DNA from: Alcanivorax sediminis
Lineage (GTDB): Bacteria; Pseudomonadota; Gammaproteobacteria; Pseudomonadales; Alcanivoracaceae
Direction: 5' to 3'
Length of the DNA: 64,000 nucleotides
Assembly: GCF_009601165.1 (NCBI RefSeq)
Contig: NZ_WIRE01000001.1
Location: 806,001-870,000, forward strand
Part shown: positions 10,875 to 18,685 of the stretch, in pieces
How positions within the stretch are numbered: the first letter of the stretch is position 1
How the letters are laid out: every line of letters starts with the position of its first letter
Translations under genes and position numbers: made by a program
Notes under the pieces: generated by a model
Told to the model about the DNA's origin: nothing
The model's database searches: none
Seen by the model: the letters and a program-made list of their open reading frames with translations, nothing else

Positions 10875-11873
10875 ATGCTGAAGTTCTTTCGTGTTTTTTT
10901 CGCAGCGCTGCTGCTTGCTTGCGTACCCGGTTTTTCCCTTGCCTCCACTCTCGGCTTTGCCTGGGATAACGACCTGTTTGTCGGAGAGGACGGGCGCTAC
11001 ACCAATGGTGTGCGGTTCAGTTGGGTGGGCAATGCCCATGAGCAGTGCGCGGGTGAACAGGATCGCGGTCTCACTTGCGGGTTGGCTCGGGTGATCAATC
11101 CATTACCGGGTATCCGACTTGAAGGGCAGAAGCATGCCCTGGCCGTTGGTCTGGAACAGACCATGGTGACGCCGTCCGATATTACCCGTAGTGCGCCAGA
11201 CTACAGCGATGTTCCGTACGTGGGTTACAGCAATATCGAGCTGGGTATGTTCAGCTGGAATGCGCAGCACCTGCTGGGTTATGGCATTCGCATCGGTACC
11301 ACCGGCCCTGACTCCGGTGCTGAGCAAAGCCAGAAAGTCATTCACAAGATCACCGGATCAGAAGAGCCCAAAGGTTGGGATAACCAGTTGGGGCCGGATG
11401 TGATTGGTGGGGTGATTGCCGTGTTTGCCAATCGATTGTTTCGCCATGATCATGCGAACGGCTTGCAGACCGACATGGGCTACAGTGCCATGCTGGATGC
11501 CAACAACTTTCTCGGTACCGCCGGCATCAGCAGCTTTGTGCGCTTCGGTAAAAATCTGCCGGAAAACTTCACGCCTGATTACGCTGGTGTCGGTACCTCA
11601 AGCTCCCAGGTTGGCTTGTTCGAGCAGAGAGGGTTGGGCTGGGAGTTCTTTCTGGGTGCCACAGCGCAATACATCGGTTATTTCTATCTGGAAGAAAAAA
11701 CGGACCTTTACGATCTTGAAAGCCGAGATGGTACGCTGGGACTCGTCGTGGGCAGTGGCCTGCATCTGGACAATTTTTCGTTCACGTTGACGCTGCAAGG
11801 TTCGCAGTCGCCACTGCGTAACAACGACGATATTCTCAGCTTTGGCAATATGTCGTTCATGTGGAAAATATGA
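10875..11873 (+). CDS. LpxR-like outer-membrane lipid A deacylase family protein (DUF2219)
   Basis: The 332-residue protein has a signal peptide (about 1-23) and the N-terminal signature of the LpxR/DUF2219 family: FAWDNDLFVGEDGRYTNGVRF. In LpxR this region carries the active-site Asn, Asp and Thr of a beta-barrel enzyme that removes the 3'-acyloxyacyl group of lipid A. Alternating beta-strand composition and a C-terminal aromatic-rich end (SFMWKI) fit an outer-membrane barrel. ATG 10875 has AAAGGA upstream; the frame extends to 10731 without a signal sequence there. The enzymatic activity is inferred from family membership. Confidence 0.8.
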   Translation: MLKFFRVFFAALLLACVPGFSLASTLGFAWDNDLFVGEDGRYTNGVRFSWVGNAHEQCAGEQDRGLTCGLARVINPLPGIRLEGQKHALAVGLEQTMVTPSDITRSAPDYSDVPYVGYSNIELGMFSWNAQHLLGYGIRIGTTGPDSGAEQSQKVIHKITGSEEPKGWDNQLGPDVIGGVIAVFANRLFRHDHANGLQTDMGYSAMLDANNFLGTAGISSFVRFGKNLPENFTPDYAGVGTSSSQVGLFEQRGLGWEFFLGATAQYIGYFYLEEKTDLYDLESRDGTLGLVVGSGLHLDNFSFTLTLQGSQSPLRNNDDILSFGNMSFMWKI

Positions 11874-11875
11874 AT

Positions 11876-12008
11876 AGCTACGAGCTACGAGCTACGAGCT
11901 ACGAGCTACGAGCTACGAGCTACAAGCTACAAGCTACAAGCTACAAGCTACAAGCTACAAGCTACAAGCTACAAGCTACAAGCTACAAGCTACAAGCTAC
12001 AAGCTACG
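11876..12008. repeat. Perfect 7-bp tandem array, 19 copies (AGCTACG/AGCTACA)
   Basis: Five copies of AGCTACG are followed by thirteen of AGCTACA and one final AGCTACG, with no interruption in phase. The array starts two bases after the stop codon of the LpxR-like gene. It is the longest head-to-tail run of the heptads seen in shorter form across the window. The gap 11874-12314 otherwise holds only other repeats and no gene. Confidence 0.97.
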
Positions 12009-12068
12009 CTTGATTGGATTAGGGAAGGCCGGAAAGTTCCCGAGGTTCTGCATTTCTACGAAGCCGCT

Positions 12069-12135
12069 GTAGGAACCGGAGTGCAACGGAGATAACAGCC
12101 GCAGGCTGGCCCGAAGGGTGAGCGTAGCGAATAAC
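12069..12135. repeat. REP-variant module (GTAGGAAC...GCGAATAAC), copy 1
   Basis: This 67-bp stretch starts GTAGGAAC and ends CCGAAGGGTGAGCGTAGCGAATAAC-like sequence. It recurs at 31988-32053 with the same beginning, a CGGAG(A)TAAC block and the same end. In both places it lies next to the conserved linker and a heptad element. Confidence 0.75.
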
Positions 12136-12180
12136 GGTCGTTCGACCGCGATACGAGCCTCAGCGAGGTAAGGATTCCAG

Positions 12181-12268
12181 AAGCGAGTCTCAAGTACCGA
12201 GTTTCGAGAACCAAACCCCCGCAGGATAGAGCCGTTTTGGACGTTGATCTTCGCAACTCGCAACTCGC
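12181..12268. repeat. Heptad inverted-repeat element with linker
   Basis: Left arm 12182-12207 (GAGTCTC, AAGTACC, GAGTTTC, GA) and right arm 12250-12268 (two GCAACTC units) flank a 42-base centre. The bases before the left arm (12157-12181, GAGCCTCAGCGAGGTAAGG then ATTCCAG) are the linker found beside four other heptad elements. Confidence 0.75.
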
Positions 12269-12284
12269 GCCCGGGTTTGTCATG

Positions 12285-12300
12285 GCCCCCTGCAGGGGGC
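12285..12300. repeat. 16-bp perfect GC-rich palindrome
   Basis: GCCCCCTGCAGGGGGC is its own reverse complement. It lies 15 bases from the end of the carbonic-anhydrase gene and may contribute to termination, although no T-run follows. Confidence 0.5.
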
Positions 12301-12314
12301 AGCGGTTGGTACTC

Positions 12315-12857
12315 CTAGGTATGCTCCCCATCCGCCATATAGCGATCTTTCAACCGCACATAATTTCCGGCCACGTAGGTCAGGAATGCTTTTTCTTCAT
12401 CTGTCAGTGGACGAGCCTGCTTGGCCGGTTGACCGCGGTAAAGATAACCACTTTCCAGACGTTTTCCGGGACCCACCAGCGACCCGGCGGCGACAATCAC
12501 GTCGTCTTCTACCACGGCACCATCCATGATGATGGCTTGCATGCCGACCATCACCCGGCTGCCCAGTGTGCAGCCATGAAGCATGGCCTGGTGGGCGATG
12601 GTCACGTCGTCGCCGATCTCAAGACCATAGCCACCGGGGTTAAAACGGGAGTCATGGGTAATGTGCAGCACCGCGTTGTCCTGAATGCTGACCCGGGCGC
12701 CAATACGGATATGATGCATGTCGCCGCGGATGACGGCCTTGGGCCACACGGAGCAGTCGTCCCCCAGGGTCACCTCCCCCAGCACGGTGGCGTCCCGGTC
12801 CACAAATACTCTCTCGCCCAACTGCGGGGCCTTGTCTTCAAAGCGGCGAATCCCCAT
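12315..12857 (-). CDS. Gamma-class carbonic anhydrase family protein
   Basis: The 180-residue product is a left-handed beta-helix hexapeptide-repeat protein. The three zinc-binding histidines of gamma-carbonic anhydrases are visible: one in VLHITHDS and two in TIAHQAMLHGC. Related YrdA/CaiE-type proteins often bind metal without proven carbonic anhydrase activity, so the reaction is inferred. The frame is open from 13007; ATG 12857 (MGIRRFEDKAPQLG) fits family N-termini best, though MRLPDHEF at 12902 is possible. It is divergent from the small membrane gene at 12901. Confidence 0.88.
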   Translation of the reverse strand: MGIRRFEDKAPQLGERVFVDRDATVLGEVTLGDDCSVWPKAVIRGDMHHIRIGARVSIQDNAVLHITHDSRFNPGGYGLEIGDDVTIAHQAMLHGCTLGSRVMVGMQAIIMDGAVVEDDVIVAAGSLVGPGKRLESGYLYRGQPAKQARPLTDEEKAFLTYVAGNYVRLKDRYMADGEHT

Positions 12858-12900
12858 CACTGATACACTCGATAGATTAAATTCATGGTCAGGGAGGCGC

Positions 12901-13083
12901 ATGAACAAGCCACCCACCCGTATACTGTTGATAGTGATGATCTTGCTTGGCGTTTTTCTGCTGAGCAAGTGGCTGATTTTCCAGACGCTGCTGCAACCGG
13001 ATGACACTGCCCGTCATCGTTTGCCAGTGGCGCCCACAGAAGCAGGACCGACTCCGCATGAGCAACAACAATCCGCTGATTGA
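12901..13083 (+). CDS. Small single-pass membrane protein (60 aa)
   Basis: The product begins MNKPPTRILLIVMILLGVFL, a single N-terminal membrane segment (about 7-30), with a polar C-terminal half. GGGAGG lies about 5 nt before the ATG. The 3' end overlaps prlC by 26 nt, which suggests coupled expression. I recognise no family. Confidence 0.65.
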   Translation: MNKPPTRILLIVMILLGVFLLSKWLIFQTLLQPDDTARHRLPVAPTEAGPTPHEQQQSAD

Positions 13084-15094
13084 TTACCCCGATCTTCCCC
13101 CGTTCTCCGCCATCAAGCCCGAGCATGTATTGCCGGCGGTGGAGCAACTGGTGGCCGATGGCCGTGCGCGCATCCAGGCGGTATTGGCGGCAGGCAATTT
13201 CGATTATGTCCATCTGGTGCAGGCACTGGATGAGGAAGATGATCGTCTCGGCAAGGCTTTTGGTCCGGCCGGACACCTGAATGCAGTCGCCCAGGATGAA
13301 GCCCTGCGTAATGCCTATAACAGCTGTCTGCCGTTACTGAGCGAATACGGTACCGAGGTGGGTCAGAATGCAGCGCTGTGCGCCGCCTACCAGTCCCTAC
13401 GCGACAGTAGCGAGTGGGATTCCCTGAGCGAAGCTCAGCAGAAAGACATTGAGAATACCCTGCGTGATTTCCGTCTCTCCGGTGTCGACTTGCCGGACGA
13501 CAAGAAAGCCGAGTACATGGCCAACTCCAAGCGTTTGTCCGAACTCACCAGCAAGTTCTCTGACAACGTGCTGGACGCCACCCAGGCCTGGACCAAACAG
13601 GTGACCGATGAGGCCGAGTTGGATGGGCTGCCGGAGAGTGCCAAGGCTGGCGCCTCGGATCGTGCTGCCGCCGATGGCAAGGATGGCTGGGTGCTGACTC
13701 TGGATGCGCCGGTGTTCATCGCCGTCATGAGCCACTGCAAGAATGCGGCACTGCGCAAGGAAATGTACATCGCCTGGACCACCAAGGCCTCCGACCAGGG
13801 GCCCAATGCCGGTGAGTTTGATAATGCGGCGCTGATGGATGAAATCCTTGCCTTGCGTCACAAGCAGGCGGGCCTGCTGGGTTTCGCCAACTATGGAGAG
13901 AAGTCCCTGGCGACCAAGATGGCGCGGGATGTGCAGGAAGTCACGGTGTTTCTGGAGGATCTGGCCAAACGGGCCAAGCCCCAGGCAGAGCAGGAGCTGG
14001 CGGAGCTGAAAGCGTTCGCTGCCGAGCAGGGTGCCGAGGATCTGCAGCCCTGGGATATCGGTTTCTGGAGCGAGCGCCTGCGTGAGGAGCGCTACAGTAT
14101 CTCCGAAGAAGAGCTGCGCCCGTGGTTCCCGGCGGACACCGTGATCAATGGCATGTTTGGCATTGTCGGCAAGCTGTTCGGGATCAAATTCGAACAACGC
14201 GAAGACGTGGATACCTGGCACGACGATGTGCGCTTCTACGAGTTGGTGGATGACGACGGCTCTGTCCGGGCCGCCTTCTATCTGGACATGTATGCCCGTA
14301 CCGGCAAGCGAGGTGGTGCCTGGATGGATGACGCGCGCATTCGTCGCCGTCGTCCGGATGGCAGTCTGCAGACGCCGGTGGCTTACCTGACCTGTAACTT
14401 TGCGCCGCCCGCGGGAGGCAAGCCGGGCCTGCTGACCCATGATGAAGTGGTGACGTTGTTCCACGAGTTTGGTCATGGCCTGCATCACATGCTCACCGAG
14501 CAGGATGTGTCCGGTATTTCCGGCATTAACGGCGTGGCCTGGGATGCGGTAGAGCTGCCCAGTCAGTTCCTGGAAAACTGGTGCTGGACCGAGGAAGGCA
14601 TTGCCCTGATTTCCAGTCACTATGAAACCGGTGAGCCGCTGCCGAAAGACAAGCTGGAAAAAATGCTGGCAGCGAAGAACTTCCAGAGTGCCATGCAGAT
14701 GGTTCGGCAGATTGAGTTCTCCCTGTTCGATATGCGTATCCACGCCGAGTATCAGGATGGTTTGAGCATTCAGGAGGTGCTGGATGAAGTGCGCGAACAG
14801 GTGTCAGTGATTCAGCCTCCAGCGTTCAACCGTTTCCCCAACAGCTTCGGGCATATCTTTGCGGGTGGTTATGCGGCGGGGTACTACAGCTACAAGTGGG
14901 CGGAAGTGTTGTCCTCCGATGCGTTCTCCCGGTTTGAGGAAGAGGGCGAGTTCAACGAGTCCACCGGCCGTGAATTCCGCAGCGCCATCCTGGCCATGGG
15001 CGGCAGCCGCGAGCCCATGGATCTGTTCAAGGCCTTCCGTGGTCGTGAACCCAGTGTGGAACCCTTGCTGCGTCATTCGGGAATTAATGGATAG
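13058..15094 (+). CDS. prlC: Oligopeptidase A (M3 family zinc metallopeptidase)
   Basis: PrlC degrades short peptides, including cleaved signal peptides, in the cytosol. The 678-residue protein has the M3 zinc site LFHEFGHGLHHM near residue 468 and the third ligand Glu in the following helix (WDAVELPSQ). It starts at MSNNNPLIDYPDLPPF, typical for the family, with GCAGGA upstream; the frame continues back to 13001 without conserved residues. The gene overlaps the small membrane protein upstream and is followed by the YheV gene. Confidence 0.96.
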   Translation: MSNNNPLIDYPDLPPFSAIKPEHVLPAVEQLVADGRARIQAVLAAGNFDYVHLVQALDEEDDRLGKAFGPAGHLNAVAQDEALRNAYNSCLPLLSEYGTEVGQNAALCAAYQSLRDSSEWDSLSEAQQKDIENTLRDFRLSGVDLPDDKKAEYMANSKRLSELTSKFSDNVLDATQAWTKQVTDEAELDGLPESAKAGASDRAAADGKDGWVLTLDAPVFIAVMSHCKNAALRKEMYIAWTTKASDQGPNAGEFDNAALMDEILALRHKQAGLLGFANYGEKSLATKMARDVQEVTVFLEDLAKRAKPQAEQELAELKAFAAEQGAEDLQPWDIGFWSERLREERYSISEEELRPWFPADTVINGMFGIVGKLFGIKFEQREDVDTWHDDVRFYELVDDDGSVRAAFYLDMYARTGKRGGAWMDDARIRRRRPDGSLQTPVAYLTCNFAPPAGGKPGLLTHDEVVTLFHEFGHGLHHMLTEQDVSGISGINGVAWDAVELPSQFLENWCWTEEGIALISSHYETGEPLPKDKLEKMLAAKNFQSAMQMVRQIEFSLFDMRIHAEYQDGLSIQEVLDEVREQVSVIQPPAFNRFPNSFGHIFAGGYAAGYYSYKWAEVLSSDAFSRFEEEGEFNESTGREFRSAILAMGGSREPMDLFKAFRGREPSVEPLLRHSGING

Positions 15095-15097
15095 AAC

Positions 15098-15147
15098 GCC
15101 AGATGCTGGATGCCTGACGAGGGAGTCCTCTGGCATCCAGTGTCAGG
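15098..15147. repeat. Heptad inverted-repeat element (GATGCTG class), prlC-yheV gap
   Basis: Left arm 15098-15119 (GATGCTG, GATGCCT, GAC) and right arm 15130-15147 (CTGGCATCCAGTGTCAGG) are imperfect reverse complements with a 10-base centre, so the transcript could form a compact hairpin. Confidence 0.65.
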
Positions 15148-15159
15148 TGCGGAGAGCGC

Positions 15160-15354
15160 ATGAAACGACAATTTATTGCTGGCGCCACTTGCCCTGAGTG
15201 CGGGCAGATGGACAAGATCCAGCGCATCATCGACGGCGATCGCCAGTGGATGGAGTGTGTGGGTTGTGGTGCCAAAAAAGATCTTGATGAGAAACCCGCC
15301 GAGGCCATCGATGCCCTGGCGCAGCCGGTGAGTTTGCAGCCGCCGAAGAAATAG
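15160..15354 (+). CDS. yheV: YheV family zinc-ribbon protein
   Basis: The 64-residue product starts MKRQFIAGATCPECGQMDKI and has two CxxC-type pairs (CPEC near residue 11, CVGC near 33), matching the YheV zinc-ribbon family. That gene is often placed near prlC in gammaproteobacteria. Function is unknown. GGAGAG precedes the start, and a stem-loop terminator lies 90 bases after the stop. Confidence 0.85.
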   Translation: MKRQFIAGATCPECGQMDKIQRIIDGDRQWMECVGCGAKKDLDEKPAEAIDALAQPVSLQPPKK

Positions 15355-15443
15355 CAGATGGCCAGTGATGATGGGGAGGGGGCTGCCTGCAAGCGGTTTT
15401 CGCGTCCGGTCTCCGGCATCAACCAGCTGGCAACAACAAACAA

Positions 15444-15469
15444 GGGCCGCGAAAGCGGCCCTTTTCTTT
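15444..15469 (+). terminator. Intrinsic terminator after yheV
   Basis: The stem GGGCCGC / GCGGCCC (7 bp) with loop GAAA is followed by TTTTCTTT. Orientation fits termination of the plus-strand prlC-yheV transcript before convergent fpr. Confidence 0.85.
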
Positions 15470-15472
15470 AAG

Positions 15473-15502
15473 CGAGTTGCCTGTTGCGTGAAGCGTGCTA
15501 GC
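15473..15502. repeat. Short heptad run (single arm)
   Basis: GAGTTGC, CTGTTGC, GTGAAGC and GTGCTAG follow one another in phase right after the yheV terminator, three bases from the fpr stop. No clear inverted partner is present. Confidence 0.45.
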
Positions 15503-15504
15503 GT

Positions 15505-16281
15505 CTACTTTTCCACAAACGCCCGCTCGATCACATACTCACCCAGCACACCGGCGCGGGTTTCCTTGAAGCCCCAGCTGTCGAGGATGTCGGTGGTGTC
15601 CTTGAGCATGGCCGGGCTGCCGCAGAGCATGAAGCGGTCATTTTCCAGGCTCGGCTTGGGCAGGCCCAGATCGTCGAAGATCTTGCCGCTGGTCATCAGG
15701 TCGGTGAGGCGGCCCTGGTTACGGAACGGCTCACGGGTCACCGTCGGGTAGTACAGCAGCTTGCCTTTCACAAACTCACCGAAGAATTCATTGTTCGGCA
15801 GTTCGTTTTCGATGATGTCCTGATAAGCCAACTCGGACACATGGCGTACGCCGTGGGTCAGGATTACACGGTCGTACTGATCGTAGACTTCCGGATCCTT
15901 GATGATGCTCATGAACGGCGCGAGACCGGTGCCGGTGGAGAGCAGCCACAGGTTCTTGCCTGGCAGCAGATGATCGGCCACCAGGGTGCCGGTGGGCTTG
16001 CGGCTCACATAGATCTTGTCGCCGGGCTTGATCTTCTGCAGCTGGGAGGTCAGCGGACCATCAGGCACCTTGATGCTGAAGAACTCCAGCTCTTCTTCAT
16101 AGTTGGCACTGGCAATGGAATAGGCGCGCAGCAATGGGCGACCATTGTCCTGCTCCAGTCCAATCATGGTGAAGTGGCCATTCTTGAAACGGAAACCCGA
16201 GTCCCGGCTAGTCGTGAAGCTGAACAGGGTGTCGTTCCAGTGGCGAACGCTAGTGACGGTTTCAGTATTCAAATTAGACAT
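15505..16281 (-). CDS. fpr: Ferredoxin--NADP+ reductase
   Basis: Fpr is a cytosolic FAD enzyme passing electrons between NADPH and ferredoxin or flavodoxin, often for redox stress and iron-sulfur maintenance. The 258 residues match bacterial subclass I enzymes: FAD-binding RAYSIAS near residue 53, FSIKVPDGPLTS, NADP-site STGTGLAPFMS near 115, CGSP near 216, and a C-terminal extension ending AFVEK. It is divergent from a FinR-like LysR gene, the same arrangement as fpr-finR in pseudomonads. Confidence 0.95.
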   Translation of the reverse strand: MSNLNTETVTSVRHWNDTLFSFTTSRDSGFRFKNGHFTMIGLEQDNGRPLLRAYSIASANYEEELEFFSIKVPDGPLTSQLQKIKPGDKIYVSRKPTGTLVADHLLPGKNLWLLSTGTGLAPFMSIIKDPEVYDQYDRVILTHGVRHVSELAYQDIIENELPNNEFFGEFVKGKLLYYPTVTREPFRNQGRLTDLMTSGKIFDDLGLPKPSLENDRFMLCGSPAMLKDTTDILDSWGFKETRAGVLGEYVIERAFVEK

Positions 16282-16360
16282 AGTTAAATCAGCGCTTATT
16301 CCAAAATTCCAGTTGATGGAAATTTAATCGAAACTCCATTATCGGTAAAATGGGTAATTG

Positions 16361-16388
16361 CGATATTGTATATCGGTATTAACGATAT
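16361..16388. promoter_or_regulatory. Triple CGATAT half-site operator in the fpr-LysR intergenic region
   Basis: CGATAT (16361-16366), ATATCG (16370-16375) and CGATAT (16383-16388) form two overlapping inverted repeats with spacers of 3 and 7 bases. The second, ATATCG-N7-CGATAT, resembles a LysR-type T-N11-A box. The site is about 80 bp from both starts, so one regulator could act on both genes. Confidence 0.6.
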
Positions 16389-16390
16389 GT

Positions 16391-16453
16391 GCGCCTGACA
16401 CCTGACGGTGCGGCCTGGTTGTATCGTCAGGCGTCAAGCGTCCAGCATCAGGC
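16391..16453. repeat. Heptad inverted-repeat element (GTCAGGC class)
   Basis: Left arm 16391-16408 (GCCTGAC, ACCTGAC) and right arm 16426-16453 (GTCAGGC, GTCAAGC, GTCCAGC, ATCAGGC) are reverse complements separated by 17 bases. It lies in the 5' leader of the LysR gene, between the operator and the ribosome binding site. Confidence 0.75.
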
Positions 16454-16469
16454 CCGACCGGAGGGAGCC

Positions 16470-17354
16470 ATGAAATTCACCCTGCGCCAGCTCCAGGTAT
16501 TCCTGGCCACGGCTCACCACGAGAACATCAGCAAGGCAGCAGAAAGCCTGAGCATGAGCCAGTCCGCCGCTTCGGGGGCGCTCAAGGAGTTGGAAACGCT
16601 CTATGACGTGAAGTTTTTCGAGCGGGCCGGCAAGCGACTCAAGCTCAACGAGCTGGGGCGACAATTCTGGCCGCGGGCGGAAGCGTTGCTGGCCCAGGCC
16701 CGGGAGCTGGAGTCGGATCTGCAGGACCGTCGGGATCTGGGGCGACTGAATGTGGGCGCGACCCTGACCATCGGCAACTATCTGGCGGTGGGGATCATGG
16801 CAGAGTACATGGCCCAGCAGCCCGGTGCCCGGGTGCACCTGGAAGTGGCCAACACGCGCAGCATTGTCGAGCGGGTGCTGGCGTTTGATCTGGATCTGGG
16901 GCTGATCGAAGGGGAGCTGAACCATCCGGATCTGGAGGTGCTGCCCTGGCGGGAGGATGAATTGGTGGTGTTCTGCAGCCCGGAACATCCACTGGCCAGC
17001 AAGGGGACGCTGACGGATGATGACCTGCGCGAGGCGCACTGGATTGTGCGTGAGTCCGGCTCAGGCACACGTCAGACCTTTGAGCGGGCGCTGCATGGAC
17101 TGGTACCGGAACTGGATCTGGCGCTGGAGCTGGAGCATACCGAGGCCATCAAGCGCGCAGTGGAAGCGGGGCTGGGGATCAGTTGTCTGTCACGGGTATG
17201 TTTGCGTGAGGCCTTCCGGCGGGGTTCATTGGTGGAGCTGTCAGTGCCACACAGGGATATGAGTCGGGACTTTTATTTTGTGCTGCATCGACAGAAGTAT
17301 CGCAGCCCGGGGATTGAGAGGTGGTTGGAGTTATGTCGCGAATCCGCACTGTGA
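16470..17354 (+). CDS. finR: LysR-type regulator, FinR-like
   Basis: The 294-residue protein has an N-terminal winged helix-turn-helix (MKFTLRQLQVFLATAHHENI..., helix around residues 18-45) and a substrate-binding domain (about 90-290). FinR in Pseudomonas activates the divergent fpr gene under oxidative stress, and the same neighbourhood is present here, so the name is inferred from context and sequence. GGAGGGAG precedes ATG 16470; the open frame starts earlier at 16389 within the repeat element. The 3' end overlaps the M23 peptidase start. Confidence 0.82.
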   Translation: MKFTLRQLQVFLATAHHENISKAAESLSMSQSAASGALKELETLYDVKFFERAGKRLKLNELGRQFWPRAEALLAQARELESDLQDRRDLGRLNVGATLTIGNYLAVGIMAEYMAQQPGARVHLEVANTRSIVERVLAFDLDLGLIEGELNHPDLEVLPWREDELVVFCSPEHPLASKGTLTDDDLREAHWIVRESGSGTRQTFERALHGLVPELDLALELEHTEAIKRAVEAGLGISCLSRVCLREAFRRGSLVELSVPHRDMSRDFYFVLHRQKYRSPGIERWLELCRESAL

Positions 17355-17866
17355 TGCGCTGGTTGCTGTTGGTCGGGGCGGTGATCCTGGCGGTGGGGCT
17401 GGTGTTGCCGGAAGCAAGGGGCATACCGGTACAGGGCGCCGGTCAGGGTGACTGGCATCCGGACACGTTCTGGTATTACCCATGGGGCCGTTCGGGCGTG
17501 CACAAGGGCGTGGATATTTTCGCAAAAAAGGGAACGCCGGTGGTGGCCAGCAGTGGCGGGCTGGTGCTGTTCAGGGGTGAGCTGGCGCGCGGTGGCAAGG
17601 TGGTGCTGTCACTGGGGCCGAAATGGCGGCTGCATTATTATGCCCACCTCAACGAGGTGGCGGACAGTGGTCTCTGGCTGTGGGCGGGGGACGTGGTGGG
17701 TACCGTGGGTGATAGCGGCAACGCGGCAGGCAAGCCGCCGCACCTGCATTATTCGTTGGTCAGCCTTTTGCCGTTGCCGTGGAAGGTAGACGGTAAACCC
17801 CAGGGCTGGAAGAAGATGTTTTATCTGGATCCCACGCGGCACTTTCGTGAATCGAATGAACAGTAA
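17333..17866 (+). CDS. M23 family metallopeptidase
   Basis: This is a probable periplasmic cell-wall endopeptidase of 177 residues with one N-terminal membrane or signal segment (about 8-28). The LytM zinc site is complete: HKGVDIF (H-x3-D) near residue 61 and PPHLHYS (HxH) near 142. The ATG lies inside the 3' end of the LysR gene (22-base overlap), with GGAG upstream, so translation is probably coupled. It is followed 18 bases later by cobS. Confidence 0.85.
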   Translation: MSRIRTVMRWLLLVGAVILAVGLVLPEARGIPVQGAGQGDWHPDTFWYYPWGRSGVHKGVDIFAKKGTPVVASSGGLVLFRGELARGGKVVLSLGPKWRLHYYAHLNEVADSGLWLWAGDVVGTVGDSGNAAGKPPHLHYSLVSLLPLPWKVDGKPQGWKKMFYLDPTRHFRESNEQ

Positions 17867-17884
17867 CGTTGAAAAGGAAGCGCA

Positions 17885-18625
17885 GTGAACCTGCAACGAG
17901 AATGGCAGGCCTTCTGGCTGGCGCTGGGATTTTTGACCCGCATTCCCATGCTGGTGAAGGTGGATTACTCCCCGCAATTGATGAACCAGTGCAGCGTTTA
18001 TTTTCCCCTGGTGGGTTTGCTGCTGGGTGGCCTCTACGCGGGTTTTTACAGTGTACTGGAGCTGTGGTGGCCGCCGTTGGTTTGCGTTCTGCTGGTGCTG
18101 GCTTTTCACCTGTGGGTCACTGGCGCCTTCCATGAAGATGGCATGGCCGACAGTGCTGATGGTCTCGGGGGCGGGTATACCGTTGCTCGTCGACTGGAGA
18201 TCATGAAGGACAGCCGCATTGGTACCTATGGGGCGGCGGCACTGATCATGGTGCTGCTATTGAAGGTGGCGTTGCTCACCGAGCTCCCGTCGGTGTGGCT
18301 GGGCTTGCTACTGGCGCCGGCAGTGAGCCGGCTGACGCCCCTGTGTCTGATGCGTTGGTTGCCCTACGTCACGGATCCGGATGGCAGCAAGAGCAAGCCG
18401 GTGGCAGAAGGATTCAGTCGCGATCGCCTGCTGGCAGCCGTGACAGGTATTGTGATTCTTGCGTTGGTTTTTCAGGTCGTCATTGCGGCACTGGTAGCAG
18501 TGGTGCTGGTATTCCTGGTCTGGGGCGCTATGTTGAAGAAAAGTCTCGGGGGTTACACCGGTGACGCCCTCGGAGCCAGTGTGGTGTTGTCGGAGCTGTT
18601 GTTTCTATTGCTGCTGGCAGTGTGA
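17885..18625 (+). CDS. cobS: Adenosylcobinamide-GDP ribazoletransferase
   Basis: CobS joins adenosylcobinamide-GDP and alpha-ribazole (phosphate) at the membrane in the last stage of cobalamin assembly. The 246-residue protein has several membrane helices and the family block GAFHEDGMADSADGLGGG near residue 80, with SRIGTYG downstream. It starts with GTG at 17885, AAAAGGAAG upstream. No cobU, cobT or cobC is visible here; the gene instead follows an M23 peptidase. Confidence 0.93.
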   Translation: MNLQREWQAFWLALGFLTRIPMLVKVDYSPQLMNQCSVYFPLVGLLLGGLYAGFYSVLELWWPPLVCVLLVLAFHLWVTGAFHEDGMADSADGLGGGYTVARRLEIMKDSRIGTYGAAALIMVLLLKVALLTELPSVWLGLLLAPAVSRLTPLCLMRWLPYVTDPDGSKSKPVAEGFSRDRLLAAVTGIVILALVFQVVIAALVAVVLVFLVWGAMLKKSLGGYTGDALGASVVLSELLFLLLLAV

Positions 18626-18685
18626 AGGCCGGGCGCTTCTGTCTTCGGCACGAGAAAGTCAGAAGCACCCAGCAGAAGAGCTACT

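Noticed and set aside
11876..12008. Possible CRISPR array
   Set aside because: The repeats are 7 bp, head to tail, without spacers, and there are no cas genes in the window.
13397..14743. 448-codon minus-strand frame opposite prlC
   Set aside because: Antisense shadow of the conserved oligopeptidase gene.
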